From the NCBI RefSeq assembly GCF_018614575.1, contig NZ_JAGGOJ010000007.1, positions 310,001 through 374,000 on the forward strand: 64,000 bases of DNA. The letters run 5' to 3'. The first letter of the stretch is position 1; each line of letters begins with the position of its first letter. The notes under the pieces were generated by a model. That model was not told the origin of the DNA, made no database searches, and saw only the letters and a list, made by a program, of their open reading frames with translations. Source of the stretch: Streptomyces sp. ISL-10. GTDB taxonomy: Bacteria; Actinomycetota; Actinomycetes; Streptomycetales; Streptomycetaceae. The position numbers and the translations under genes were made by a program. Positions 34,296 to 45,108 of this stretch are shown here, piece after piece.

Positions 34296-34442
34296 GACCT
34301 CATTGTCGCCGGATGTGCGAGCGATCCGGCCGCTGCCCCGGTCGGGGCGATCCAGTCCCACTCATTTGTGTAATGGCGCCGTGACGTACTGCGCTGGAAG
34401 GCTTTCTCTCGCAGGTCAGACCCGTGATCGAGAGGGAGTTAC

Positions 34443-35861
34443 ATGACGGTCGGTTCGGTAGGTCCCGTCGGCGTGGACGTCCGGGAGCAGGGTCCCCAGC
34501 AGAGTCTCGGCACCGCAGCCGCTCGGAATCTCGCGACCACCACGAAGTCCGTCCCGCAGATGCAGGAGATCACCTCACGGTGGCTGCTGCGCATGCTGCC
34601 CTGGGTGCAGGTGCAGGGCGGTACGTACCGAGTGAACCGGCGCCTGACCTACTCGGTCGGCGACGGCAGGGTGACATTTGTGCAGACGGGCGACCGCGTC
34701 ACGGTCATTCCCGCCGAGCTGGGCGAGCTGCCGGCGCTGCGCGATTTCGGTGATGATGCGGCGCTCACGGAGCTGGCACAGCGGTGCTACCAGCGGGAGT
34801 TCGCGCCCGGCGAGGTGCTGGCCACCGGCGGGGACGCGGCGGACCGGATCTATCTGCTCGCGCACGGCCGGGTCGAGCAGGTCGGCGAGGGACCCTACGG
34901 GGACGAGGCCGTGGTCGAAGTCCTCGCGGACGGCGCGTATTTCGGCGATCAGTCCCTCACGGACCGCGAAGCGGTCTGGCGGTACACCGCCCGCGCGGCG
35001 ACGGCCTGCACGGTGCTCGTGCTGACCAGGGACGACGTGTTCAACCTCGCCGACCGCGCGGAGTCGCTGCGCACCCATCTGGCGGGCCTTGCCACGCTGC
35101 CCCACCAGCGGACCAACACGTACGGCGAAGCGGCGATCGACCTGTCGGCGGGCCATGTCGGTGAGGCCGTCGTCCCGCACACCTACGTCGACTACGACGC
35201 GGCTCCCCGCGAGTACGAACTGAGCGTCGCGCAGACCGTTCTGAAGGTGCACAGCCGTGTCGCCGACCTCTACAACCAGCCCATGAACCAGACCGAGCAG
35301 CAGTTGCGGCTGACCGTCGAGGCGTTGCGCGAGCGCCAGGAGCACGAGCTCGTCAACAACCGCGAGTTCGGCCTTCTCAGCAACTGCGACTACGGTCAGC
35401 GGCTGCAGCCGCATGATGGTGTGCCGAGCCCGGACGACATGGACGAGCTGCTCTCGCGGCGGCGCGGTTCCAAGCTGTTCCTCGCCCACCCGCGCGCCAT
35501 CGCCGCCTTCGGGCGCGAGTGCAACAAGCGAGGTCTCGTGCCCGACCATGTGGAGATCGGTGGCCACCATGTGCCGGCCTGGCGGGGCGTGCCGATCTTC
35601 CCGTGCAACAAGATCCCGATCTCGGACGCCCGGACGACGTCCATCATCTGCATGCGTACGGGCGAGGCCGACCAGGGCGTGATCGGACTGCACCAGACCG
35701 GCATTCCGGACGAGATCGAGCCCAGCCTGTCCGTGCGCTTCATGGGTATCGACGAGCAGGCGATCATCTCGTACCTGGTGACGGCCTACTACTCGGCCGC
35801 CGTGCTCGTCCCCGACGCCCTCGGCGTCCTGGAGAACGTGGAGGTGAGCCGCCCGCGCTGA
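34443..35861 (+). CDS. eshA: Family 2B encapsulin shell protein with cyclic-nucleotide-binding domain (EshA-like)
   Basis: A 472-residue protein in which a cyclic-nucleotide-binding domain (about residues 100-215: [29 protein letters not shown]) is inserted into an HK97-like shell protein. The C-terminal part carries [38 protein letters not shown] and [12 protein letters not shown]. This architecture defines family 2B encapsulins, which include Streptomyces EshA. These build protein compartments whose cargo is usually encoded next door. The ATG at 34443 follows AGGGAG; CTCTCG near 34411 could pair with CGAGAG and mask that site. The downstream polyprenyl synthase is the candidate cargo. Confidence 0.9.
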   Translation: MTVGSVGPVGVDVREQGPQQSLGTAAARNLATTTKSVPQMQEITSRWLLRMLPWVQVQGGTYRVNRRLTYSVGDGRVTFVQTGDRVTVIPAELGELPALRDFGDDAALTELAQRCYQREFAPGEVLATGGDAADRIYLLAHGRVEQVGEGPYGDEAVVEVLADGAYFGDQSLTDREAVWRYTARAATACTVLVLTRDDVFNLADRAESLRTHLAGLATLPHQRTNTYGEAAIDLSAGHVGEAVVPHTYVDYDAAPREYELSVAQTVLKVHSRVADLYNQPMNQTEQQLRLTVEALRERQEHELVNNREFGLLSNCDYGQRLQPHDGVPSPDDMDELLSRRRGSKLFLAHPRAIAAFGRECNKRGLVPDHVEIGGHHVPAWRGVPIFPCNKIPISDARTTSIICMRTGEADQGVIGLHQTGIPDEIEPSLSVRFMGIDEQAIISYLVTAYYSAAVLVPDALGVLENVEVSRPR

Positions 35862-35903
35862 CCACCATGTGCCGCACCCGGGGCGCGCCCTGGGCGAGTG
35901 TCC

Positions 35904-35968
35904 GGCGCGTCGTGGCCGAGGCCGCCACGACGCGCCCCAGGGCGTCGCCCGGGGGCGCTCCCCGGGCG
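35904..35968 (+). terminator. Two consecutive hairpins after the encapsulin gene
   Basis: A perfect 13-bp stem at 35904-35936 (GGCGCGTCGTGGC with its complement, 7-nt loop) is followed by a 9-bp stem at 35946-35968 (CGCCCGGGG with its complement). They lie 43 bp after the stop and probably end or weaken transcription before the prenyl-synthase gene. Confidence 0.75.
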
Positions 35969-36070
35969 ATGCCACTCCCGTTGCCCTTCAGGCACGGGAG
36001 AGGACACACGCCGCGTTGTCGAAGTGCCCTCGTGGCTCCGCCAGAGGACACTGAGGCGCCTTGCGATGCT

Positions 36071-36167
36071 TCCTCTCGGCCCCTGCGGGTCCTGGGGAGG
36101 CACTCTCTCTCGGCCCCGGGGCGGGCCTGGGGAGGCCCTCCCTCGCTCCGGCGGGCCTGGGAGGCCC
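36071..36167. repeat. Imperfect tandem repeats before the polyprenyl synthase gene
   Basis: CCTGGGGAGGC (or CCTGGGAGGC) recurs at 36091, 36126 and 36156, each preceded by CTC-rich and GGCCCC blocks, giving a unit of 30-35 bp. The whole 35862-36284 spacer has no convincing gene. Confidence 0.6.
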
Positions 36168-36284
36168 CATGCATCGGACGCCGCGGCCCTGTCCGGCCCT
36201 GGGCCTGTGCAGCCTGATCAGCCGGACACCCCCTGACGCGCCCCGGCCCGCACGGCCGACAGCCCCCGAGGAAAGGACCGCCCG

Positions 36285-37322
36285 TTGACCATGCCGGACA
36301 CCGTCGAGGGCCGTGAGGCCGTCGCCCTGCTGGAGCGCACCCGCGACGCGGTCCAGCCCGAGCTCCGTTCCGCCATCGACACTCTGCCGGGTGCCGTGCG
36401 CCGGGTGGCGAGGTACCACTTCGGCTGGGAGCAGGCCGACGGCAGCCCGGCCGCCGGGGCGGGCGGCAAGGCCGTCAGGCCCGCGCTGGTGCTCGCCGCC
36501 TGCCGGGCGCTGGGCGGTGACCCGCGCCGGGCCGTGCGGGCCGCGGCGGCCGTGGAGCTGGCACACAACTTCACACTGCTGCACGACGACGTCATCGACG
36601 AGGACGTCACCCGCAGGCACCGTCCCACTGCCTGGCGGGTGTTCGGCGCCGCGGACGCCATCGTCGTCGGGGACGCCTTGCTCGCCCTCGCGCTGCGGCT
36701 GCTGGCCGAGGACCGGGACCCGTGCGCGGTCGCCGCGTCGGGACGGCTCGCGGCCTGTGTCATCGAGCTGTGCGCGGGCCAGCAGGCCGACTGCTCCTTC
36801 GAGGAGCGCGCACCGGGGGAGGTGACGCTGGAGGAGTGCCTCGGCATGGCGACGGCCAAGACCGGTGCGCTGCTGGGCTGCGCGTGCGCGATGGGCGCGC
36901 TGTACGCGCGGGCGGGGGAGGAGGAGGTCGCCGCCCTGGACGCGTTCGGGCGCCAGGCCGGTCTCGCCTTCCAGCTCATCGACGATCTGATCGGGATCTG
37001 GGGAGATCCGGAGAGTACGGGGAAGCCGGCCGGGGCCGATCTCGCGGCGCACAAGAAGTCCCTGCCGGTCGTGGCCGCCCTGGCATCGGGCACGCCGGCC
37101 GGCGCCGAGCTGGCCGAGCTGTACCGGCAGCCGATGAACGCCGCGGCGGTGGCCCGCGCCGCCGACGCGGTCGACCGGGCCGGTGGCCGGGACTGGGCGC
37201 AGATGCAGGCGGCCGACCGGATGTCGCGGGCGGTGGGGGAGTTGTCGCGTGCCGTGCCGGACCTGGCCGCGGCAGGGGATCTGCTGGCGTTGGCGGAGTT
37301 CGTCACGCGGCGCGTTCGCTGA
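36285..37322 (+). CDS. Polyprenyl diphosphate synthase, likely encapsulin cargo
   Basis: A 345-residue trans-isoprenyl diphosphate synthase. The first Asp-rich motif is DDVIDED (residues 101-107), followed by RRHRPTAW; the second is DDLIGIWGD near residue 232, with AHKKSLPV after it. Both bind magnesium-diphosphate, so the enzyme should be active in chain elongation. Product length cannot be read safely. The TTG at 36285 lies 7 nt after AAAGGA and is preferred; ATG 36291 is the alternative. It lies downstream of the family 2B encapsulin; such enzymes are known neighbours and cargo of this encapsulin family. There is no long disordered targeting tail. Confidence 0.88.
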   Translation: MTMPDTVEGREAVALLERTRDAVQPELRSAIDTLPGAVRRVARYHFGWEQADGSPAAGAGGKAVRPALVLAACRALGGDPRRAVRAAAAVELAHNFTLLHDDVIDEDVTRRHRPTAWRVFGAADAIVVGDALLALALRLLAEDRDPCAVAASGRLAACVIELCAGQQADCSFEERAPGEVTLEECLGMATAKTGALLGCACAMGALYARAGEEEVAALDAFGRQAGLAFQLIDDLIGIWGDPESTGKPAGADLAAHKKSLPVVAALASGTPAGAELAELYRQPMNAAAVARAADAVDRAGGRDWAQMQAADRMSRAVGELSRAVPDLAAAGDLLALAEFVTRRVR

Positions 37323-37566
37323 GGTGGGCGGTCGTACCGCATACGGCGCGCCGGGGCCGTGGGCGTGCGGCCCTCAGTGTGCCGGGGCCGGGGCGCGTAC
37401 CGCTCGCAGCGTGCCGAGCCCCTGACGACCGGAACTATTGCCTCCGAATCCCGTCGTGAAACAGCCTTGCAGTGACCACTACAGACGCAGCACTATGGCT
37501 GGAGTGGTAAGTCCTGGCGCATGTGCCGGGCCGCCGCCGGCTTCACCCCCGACCAAAGGATCAGGT

Positions 37567-38172
37567 TTGCGCAAGCTCAGCTACTTCGTCGCCGCGTCGA
37601 TCGACGGCTTCATCGGAGCCCCGGACGGTGAGGCGGACTTCTTCACCCGCCATCTGACCGCCGACTTCGTCGAGTACCTGAAGAACGAGGCGCCGGACAC
37701 CCTGCCGACCGCGGCCCGCCGGGCCTTCGGCATCGACGATGAGCCCAACCGCGAGTACGACACGATCATCCAGGGTCGCGCCAGCTACGACCTGGCCCTG
37801 CGGATCGGCGTCACCAGCCCGTACGCGCATCTGCGCGAGTACGTGGCGTCGAACAGCATCACGCAGTCGCCGGATCCGAACGTGCGCATCGTCTCCGGCG
37901 ACATCGCGGCGGCGGTCCGGGACCTGAAGAAGGAGGACGGCCTCGGCATCTACCTCTGTGGCGGTGCGCATCTCGCCGGCCAGCTGATCGGCGAGGTCGA
38001 CGAACTCGTCATCAAGACGTACCCGGTCGTGCTGGGTGCGGGCATGCCGATGTTCTCCGCCCCGTTCCGGCTCGCCGACTTCGCACTGGAATCCCTGCGC
38101 TCCTTCGACAACGGTGCGGTCGTCAGGAAGTACGCCAGGAAGCCCGAAGTGGAGCACACGGGGCAGGACTGA
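37567..38172 (+). CDS. Dihydrofolate-reductase / RibD C-terminal domain family protein
   Basis: A 201-residue protein beginning LRKLSYFVAASIDGFIGAPDG, the typical N-terminal strand and Asp-Gly of RibD/DHFR-like reductases. GIYLCGGAHLAGQLIGEVDE forms the nucleotide-binding turn and VVLGAGMPMF follows. These stand-alone proteins are common in actinobacteria and mostly uncharacterised. The start is the TTG at 37567, 6 nt after AAAGGA; the longer frame from 37438 lacks a ribosome site. Confidence 0.83.
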   Translation: MRKLSYFVAASIDGFIGAPDGEADFFTRHLTADFVEYLKNEAPDTLPTAARRAFGIDDEPNREYDTIIQGRASYDLALRIGVTSPYAHLREYVASNSITQSPDPNVRIVSGDIAAAVRDLKKEDGLGIYLCGGAHLAGQLIGEVDELVIKTYPVVLGAGMPMFSAPFRLADFALESLRSFDNGAVVRKYARKPEVEHTGQD

Positions 38173-38222
38173 CGGTGGCCGTCCCGCTGTCCGAGGCGCC
38201 CGTAGCGGCATATTCTGGCCAT

Positions 38223-38444
38223 ATGGACAGTGAAGGACATGGGTCGCAACGAGTCCCGCGCCGCACGCAGGGAGAACCTGTCTGTCCCGCCTGCGGCAAG
38301 CCTGTCGGCACGGTCGTCAAACGGCACAAGACACTCGGGGCGTTCGTCCCCGTCTGGGAACCGGGGCCGTGCCGCAACCCCGACTGTCCCCTGAGTGTCG
38401 ACGAGGGCGGCGACACATCCGGCGAAGAGGTCAGCAAGAAGTGA
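38223..38444 (+). CDS. Small zinc-ribbon-like protein, function unknown
   Basis: A 73-residue polar protein with two cysteine pairs, PVCPACGKPVG and PGPCRNPDCPLS, likely one zinc site. No family name is known to me. TATTCT at 38211-38216 ends 6 nt before the ATG and no ribosome site exists, so the mRNA is probably leaderless. A hairpin terminator follows directly. Confidence 0.7.
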   Translation: MDSEGHGSQRVPRRTQGEPVCPACGKPVGTVVKRHKTLGAFVPVWEPGPCRNPDCPLSVDEGGDTSGEEVSKK

Positions 38445-38447
38445 GCC

Positions 38448-38476
38448 GACGCCCGCCGCGCAGGCCGGCGGGCGTC
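38448..38476 (+). terminator. Hairpin after the zinc-ribbon gene
   Basis: A perfect 11-bp stem (GACGCCCGCCG with its complement) and a 7-nt loop begin 3 bp after the stop codon. Confidence 0.78.
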
Positions 38477-38527
38477 TAAGCGGCACCTCCTGCGCGTCGG
38501 GGACGGGCCTACCGCTACAGTCCGCGC

Positions 38528-38968
38528 ATGTCATCGGAGTCGACTGAGGTCTGGGCGGGCTGGTACCGCGACCGGGCCGGCGCGGAAGCGGTCACGATAA
38601 CCGCGGCCGACGGCCAAGTGCGTACGCGCATCAGAGGTGTTGAGTACGAGGGCGTCACTTTCGCCGCCCTGTGGGCGGAGGGGGGCGGGGTGCTGGCCTC
38701 CTGCGTACTGGAATGGGACATGCCGCTGCCTGTCCAGGTGGACGGCGAGGTGCAGCAGGCGACGCTCGGCTGCCTGCTGACACTGGGCGAGCTCGCGCAG
38801 GACGGTGCCGGGCCGGACCGAGCGGAGCTCAATCTGACGCTGCACTGCGGCGGAGCCGCGTATGAGGCGGGCGTGGCGGACGGCGATTTCGACGACGCAC
38901 TCGCCCGTATCCGGGGCCAGTTGCCGCCCGGCGCGGAACTCGGGGACCGCGAGCCGGCCCAGGCGTGA
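38528..38968 (+). CDS. Hypothetical protein, conserved in Streptomyces (DUF6304-like)
   Basis: A 146-residue soluble protein opening MSSESTEVWAGWYRDRAGAE, with a beta-rich N-terminal half and a helical, acidic C-terminal half. I recall similar proteins only from Streptomyces, and the DUF6304 label is tentative. TACAGT at 38516-38521 lies 6 nt before the ATG, so it too is probably leaderless. No functional residues can be named. Confidence 0.65.
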   Translation: MSSESTEVWAGWYRDRAGAEAVTITAADGQVRTRIRGVEYEGVTFAALWAEGGGVLASCVLEWDMPLPVQVDGEVQQATLGCLLTLGELAQDGAGPDRAELNLTLHCGGAAYEAGVADGDFDDALARIRGQLPPGAELGDREPAQA

Positions 38969-39041
38969 CCCACTTCCGTTCACGGCGCCGCCCCGAGAAC
39001 GGTGTGCGGTGCGGCAGTTGAGCCGCCCTACGTCCGACGGC

Positions 39042-39235
39042 ATGGAGTTCGAGGTGAGGCACGTGCGTGTGTTGTGCGCCATGGCCGACATCGGCAGCCT
39101 GCACAAGGCCGCCTGGTGGCTCGGGCGAGCCGGCCGTCGCTGACCGCGCAACTGCGCCGGATCGAGGGCTTCCGTGGCGCGCCGCTGTTCTCGCGCGTGC
39201 GCACCGGCTGCCAGAGCATCGAACGAAACCGTTGA
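39042..39235 (+). pseudogene. Remnant of a LysR-family regulator, frameshifted
   Basis: The first frame reads MEFEVRHVRVLCAMADIGSL and continues through HKAAWWLG before a stop at 39143. A different frame then continues the same domain as RASRPSLTAQLRRIEGF and ends at 39235. Together they are the N-terminal helix-turn-helix of a LysR regulator, broken by a frameshift near 39115-39120 and lacking the whole effector domain. It is a decayed gene fragment, probably from rearrangement or loss of a regulatory gene. Confidence 0.78.
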
Positions 39236-39269
39236 CGCTCATGGCGAGTTGAGTCCCGGGCTTACGAGA

Positions 39270-39309
39270 CAGCGGGCCCCGGCGGAAGGGAATCCGCCGG
39301 GGCCCGCTG
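39270..39309. terminator. Bidirectional terminator after argG
   Basis: A perfect 17-bp stem (CAGCGGGCCCCGGCGGA with its complement) and a 6-nt loop, 28 bp from the argG stop codon. Confidence 0.88.
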
Positions 39310-39337
39310 CCCAGGTGCGTACGACCGATGACCGGTC

Positions 39338-40826
<1,489 letters not shown>

Positions 40827-40837
40827 CGCCGGGCAGG

Positions 40838-40877
40838 AAAAACCGCACCCGGTCCGTCATGGACGGACCGGGTGCGG
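40838..40877 (-). terminator. Intrinsic terminator of sodN
   Basis: A perfect 16-bp stem (CCGCACCCGGTCCGTC with its complement, 40843-40877, 3-nt loop) is followed on the minus strand by TTTTT, a textbook intrinsic terminator. Confidence 0.92.
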
Positions 40878-40926
40878 ACAGGACGACCGGGCGATCAAGG
40901 AAAACCGCAGGTCAGACGGCCTAGAA
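40838..40926 (-). ncRNA. 3' UTR of sodN, probable source of an s-SodF-type sRNA
   Basis: The roughly 90-nt stretch from the sodN stop to a strong terminator matches the size and position of s-SodF. That RNA is cleaved from the sodN 3' UTR in S. coelicolor and represses the iron enzyme gene sodF when nickel is present. sodF is not in the window, so the pairing cannot be checked here. Confidence 0.6.
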
Positions 40927-41322
40927 TCAGGCCTTCTTGGTCTCCCAGAAAATCTTGTCGATCTGGGCGATGTAGTCCAGAGCCTTCTGGCCCGTCGCCG
41001 GGTCCGTCGACGCCTTCGCGGCCGACAGGGCCTTCAGGGCGTCATTCACGAGCTGGTGCAGCTCCGGGTACTTCTCGAAGTGCGGGGGCTTGAAGTAGTC
41101 GCTCCACAGCACCGAGACGTGGTGCTTGGCGAGCTCCGCGCGCTGCTCCTTGATGACCGTGGCGCGGGCGCGGAAGTGCGGGTCCTCGTTGGCCTGGTAC
41201 TTCTCCTGGACGGCCTTGACCGACTCCGCCTCGATGCGGGCCTGGGCCGGGTCGTAGACACCGCAAGGCAGGTCGCAGTGAGCGCTGACCTTCACCTTGG
41301 GGGCAAACAGGCGGGAGAGCAT
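40927..41322 (-). CDS. sodN: Nickel-containing superoxide dismutase
   Basis: A 131-residue NiSOD precursor. A 14-residue propeptide (MLSRLFAPKVKVSA) is followed by the nickel hook HCDLPCGVY. After cleavage, His1, Cys2 and Cys6 of the mature enzyme bind nickel. The remainder is the four-helix bundle of the hexameric cytoplasmic enzyme. It removes superoxide when nickel is available. ATG 41322 follows AGGAAGGA. SodX, the likely maturation protease, is divergently encoded 148 bp away. AGATTA at 41360 (TAATCT on the minus strand) may be its -10. Confidence 0.97.
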   Translation of the reverse strand: MLSRLFAPKVKVSAHCDLPCGVYDPAQARIEAESVKAVQEKYQANEDPHFRARATVIKEQRAELAKHHVSVLWSDYFKPPHFEKYPELHQLVNDALKALSAAKASTDPATGQKALDYIAQIDKIFWETKKA

Positions 41323-41470
41323 TGAGCTGTCCTTCCTCGTGATCGTCTTCTCAGGTGGGAGATTACTCCGTGGCAGACGGGTTTTCGCGAGTGCCCCCAG
41401 GGGCTTAGGGCAAAAGTCCGGGGTCACCATGGGACCGGTGGCGGAACATACGGTGGAGCCGGAGGGGCCG

Positions 41471-41896
41471 ATGAGTGAGCAGGCGAGTCAGGCGAGGGCG
41501 CCGTTCGGCATCGCCGAGGTGACCGGCCGTTCGATGTATCCGACGCTGCGGCACGGTGACCAACTGCTCGTGCACAACGGCGCGGAGGTGCGGCCGGGGC
41601 ATGTCGCCGTGCTGCGTCATCCACTGCAGCAGGACCTGCTCATCGTGAAGCGGCTGATCGAGCGGCGCGACGGCGGCTGGTGGGTGCTGGGGGACAATCC
41701 GAACGACGAGGTCGTGGACAGCCGCGCGTTCGGCGCCGTGCCGGACGAACTGGTGCTCGCGCGCGTGCGCGCCCGCTACCGACCCATGCTGCCGGGGCGC
41801 CGCCGCACCCCGTTCTACGTGGCGTCCTGGGTCGTCTCCGCTGTGCGGCTCGTGCCGGCCGACCGCTCGGTCTCCAGGCGCTTGCGGGCCCGGTAG
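41471..41896 (+). CDS. sodX: Nickel superoxide dismutase maturation protease (S26-like)
   Basis: A 141-residue signal-peptidase-like serine protease with the Ser/Lys dyad in GRSMYPTLRHGD (Ser21) and LLIVKRL (Lys60), then GDNPNDEVVDSR. It has no clear N-terminal membrane anchor, fitting a cytoplasmic role in removing the SodN propeptide. ATG 41471 follows GGAGGGGCCG; earlier in-frame starts from 41297 are less likely. It is divergent from sodN. Its 3' end overlaps the convergent CGNR gene by 82 bp. Confidence 0.93.
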   Translation: MSEQASQARAPFGIAEVTGRSMYPTLRHGDQLLVHNGAEVRPGHVAVLRHPLQQDLLIVKRLIERRDGGWWVLGDNPNDEVVDSRAFGAVPDELVLARVRARYRPMLPGRRRTPFYVASWVVSAVRLVPADRSVSRRLRAR

Positions 41897-42429
41897 GCGG
41901 CCACGTTGGCGCGGGTGGCGCAGCGGTCGGAGCAGTAGCGGCGCGAGCGGTTGGTCGAGGTGTCGAGGTAGGCGTTGCGGCAGGGCGCGGCCTGGCACAG
42001 GCCGAGGCGGTCGACGCCGTACTCGGTCAGGTGGAAGGCGAGGCCCATCGCGGCGATGGCCGCGTATCCCGCAGTCGCGTTCGACGGATGGTCGGCGAGG
42101 TGCATGTGCCACTTGGGGCGGCCGTCCTCGTCGCGGTGGTCGTGTCCGGAGATCTGCGGGCTCACCGGGAACTCCAGCAGCAGCGAGTTGAGCAGATCCA
42201 CCGCCTGGGTCTCCTCGCCCGCGTCCGCGGCGGTGAAGACCGCGCGCAGCCGGCTGCGGACGGACCGGAAGCGGGTGACGTCCGAGTCCGTGGCGCGGCG
42301 TCCGGCCTGTGGCGCGGGGCCGAACAGTTCGCGGACTGCTTCGACGGAGGTGAGCGAGTCCCTGTTGCGGCCCGGCTCCTCGGTGTTGACCAGGCGTACG
42401 GCGTAGTCCGAGTAATAGGCCAGTTCCAC
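41815..42429 (-). CDS. CGNR zinc-finger / ABATE domain protein
   Basis: A 204-residue putative transcriptional regulator. The N-terminal ABATE (stress-induced) domain covers about residues 1-130 and the C-terminal zinc finger about 145-195: LGLCQAAPCRNAYLD, then SRRYCSDRCATRANVAAYR. The finger probably binds DNA. The function is unknown beyond the family. Its 3' end overlaps sodX, and it is divergent from the methyltransferase gene. Confidence 0.87.
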   Translation of the reverse strand: MELAYYSDYAVRLVNTEEPGRNRDSLTSVEAVRELFGPAPQAGRRATDSDVTRFRSVRSRLRAVFTAADAGEETQAVDLLNSLLLEFPVSPQISGHDHRDEDGRPKWHMHLADHPSNATAGYAAIAAMGLAFHLTEYGVDRLGLCQAAPCRNAYLDTSTNRSRRYCSDRCATRANVAAYRARKRLETERSAGTSRTAETTQDAT

Positions 42430-42511
42430 TTGTAGTCCTTACCGCGACGGTCTAGTGTCGGCGTAACAGCTGCTTTTGCTTCGAGGGTATTACGGACGAG
42501 GGGGTTTCGTG

Positions 42512-43282
42512 GTGGAGACGAGGACGGGTACGGATACCGGTACCGACTGGCGGGCCTGGCAGGACAGCTGGGACCGGCAGCAGGAGTGGTACCTGCCGGA
42601 CCGCGAGGAGCGGTTCCGGGTGATGCTGGACATGGTCGAGGCCACGGTCGGCACCGAGCCGAGGGTGCTGGACCTCGCCTGCGGTACGGGAAGTATCACG
42701 GACCGGCTGCTCAAGCGGTTCCCGAAGGCGACCAGTACGGGTGTCGACCTCGACCCCGCCCTGCTGACGATCGCCCGCGGGTACTTCGCCGGGGACGAGC
42801 GCGTCACCTTCGTCACCGCCGACCTCAAGGCCCCGGACTGGACGGCCGCCCTGCCGCACACCTCGTACGACGCGGTGCTCACCGCGACCGCCCTGCACTG
42901 GCTGCACAGCGAGCCGCTCACCGCGCTCTACGGCCGGCTCGCCGGGCTGGTCCGGGACGGCGGCGTGTTCATGAACGCCGACCGCATGAAGGACGAGTCC
43001 ACGCCCCGTATCAACGCGGCGGAGCGCGCCCACCGCCACGCCGGCATGGACCGCGCCCGCGCCGTCGGGGCGGTCGACTGGGCCGACTGGTGGGCCCTCG
43101 CCGCGCAGGACCCGGTCCTCGCCGAGCCGACGGCCGAGCGCTTCCGCATCTACGGCGAGCACGCCGACGGCGACATACCGTCTCCGGACTGGCACGCGCG
43201 CACCCTGCGCGAGGCGGGTTTCGAGGAGGCCCGGGCGGTGTGGGCGTCGCCTAGCGACGCGCTGGTGCTGGCGCTGAAGTAG
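42512..43282 (+). CDS. Class I SAM-dependent methyltransferase
   Basis: A 256-residue methyltransferase. SAM-binding motif I is VLDLACGTGSITDRLL near residues 50-65, and Asp in STGVDLDPALL binds the ribose. YDAVLTATALHWL is motif IV. The substrate is unknown. GTG 42512 lies 7 nt after GAGGGGG; GTG 42509 is the alternative. It is divergent from the CGNR gene, with about 80 bp between them. Confidence 0.85.
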   Translation: METRTGTDTGTDWRAWQDSWDRQQEWYLPDREERFRVMLDMVEATVGTEPRVLDLACGTGSITDRLLKRFPKATSTGVDLDPALLTIARGYFAGDERVTFVTADLKAPDWTAALPHTSYDAVLTATALHWLHSEPLTALYGRLAGLVRDGGVFMNADRMKDESTPRINAAERAHRHAGMDRARAVGAVDWADWWALAAQDPVLAEPTAERFRIYGEHADGDIPSPDWHARTLREAGFEEARAVWASPSDALVLALK

Positions 43283-43294
43283 CCGGCGGGCATG

Positions 43295-43336
43295 CAGAAG
43301 GGGCGGTACGGACGAAAGTCCGTACCGCCCCTTCTG
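43295..43336. terminator. Bidirectional terminator, methyltransferase / ABC ATPase
   Basis: A perfect 19-bp stem closed by a GAAA tetraloop lies 12 bp after one stop and 10 bp before the other. Confidence 0.93.
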
Positions 43337-43346
43337 TCGTACCGGC

Positions 43347-44104
<758 letters not shown>

Positions 44105-44108
<4 letters not shown>

Positions 44109-45067
44109 GCCTGGACACCTCCCCTGTTACCGATGACGGGCAACAGGTTCTTCTTGACCCGCTGCCACGGAGTGGGCGGCAGCTGCCGCAGCGAACCGCG
44201 CGCGTAGTAGCGCTCGACGTAGTACTGGCCGACGCTGAACACGCTGGTCAGCGCCAGGTACCAGACGGACGCCACCAGCAGGGTCTCCATGATCGCGAAC
44301 GATGTGGAGCCGATGTTCTGCGATGCGCGCAGCAGCTCGGTGTACTGCACCGCGGAGACCAGCGAGGAGGTCTTCAGCAGGTTGATGAACTCGTTGCCGG
44401 TCGGCGGCACGATCACGCGCATCGCCTGCGGAAGAACGACACGGCGCATGGTCTTGCCGCTGGACATGCCGAGCGCGTGCGACGCCTCGCTCTGGCCCTC
44501 GTCGACGGACTGGATACCGGCCCGGACGATCTCGGCCATGTACGCGCCCTCGTTCAGACCCAGGCCGAGCAGCGCGACCATGAACGGGGTCATCACGTCG
44601 ACCATCTCGTCCTTGTAGAACCCAAGGTTGAGGACGGGGAAGATCAGCGCGAGGTTGAACCACAGCAGGAGCTGCACATACACGGGCGTGCCGCGGAAGA
44701 ACCAGATGTACAGCCAGGCCACCGCACCGGTCACCGGGTTCTTCGACAGCCGCATGACCGCGAAGACGACGCCCAGAATCAGACCGATCAGCATCGACAG
44801 GACGCTGATCAGCAGCGTGCTGCCCATGCCGGCGACGATCCGGTCGTCGAAGATGAGGTCGCCGACCGTCCCCCAGGTGACATCGCCCTGGGAGAACGAG
44901 TAGGCCAGTGTGCCCAGCAGGGCCACGACGACGACGCCGCTGACCCAGCGTCCCCAGTGCCGGACGGGGATGGCCTTGATCTGCTCAGGGGGCGTGTAGG
45001 CCCCCTTGTCGACCGCCGAGTCCACTGGTGGCTCATCGGCGGGTGTTTTGTGGAACTTGTCAGTCAC
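44105..45067 (-). CDS. Polar amino-acid ABC transporter, permease
   Basis: A 320-residue HisM-type permease with a cytoplasmic N terminus of about 40 residues and about five membrane helices. [19 protein letters not shown] opens the transport domain, and the EAA-like loop [19 protein letters not shown] lies near residue 200. This three-gene system has one permease gene, so the channel is presumably a homodimer. It starts at the GTG at 45067. Confidence 0.92.
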
Positions 45068-45108
45068 AGTGACTGCCCTTCAGTGAACGCTTGAGGCGAG
45101 GACGCCGC

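Noticed and set aside
36285..37322. Terpene cyclase rather than prenyl synthase
   Set aside because: The paired Asp-rich motifs DDVIDED and DDLIGIWGD and the AHKKSLPV segment are those of chain-elongating prenyl synthases, not cyclases.
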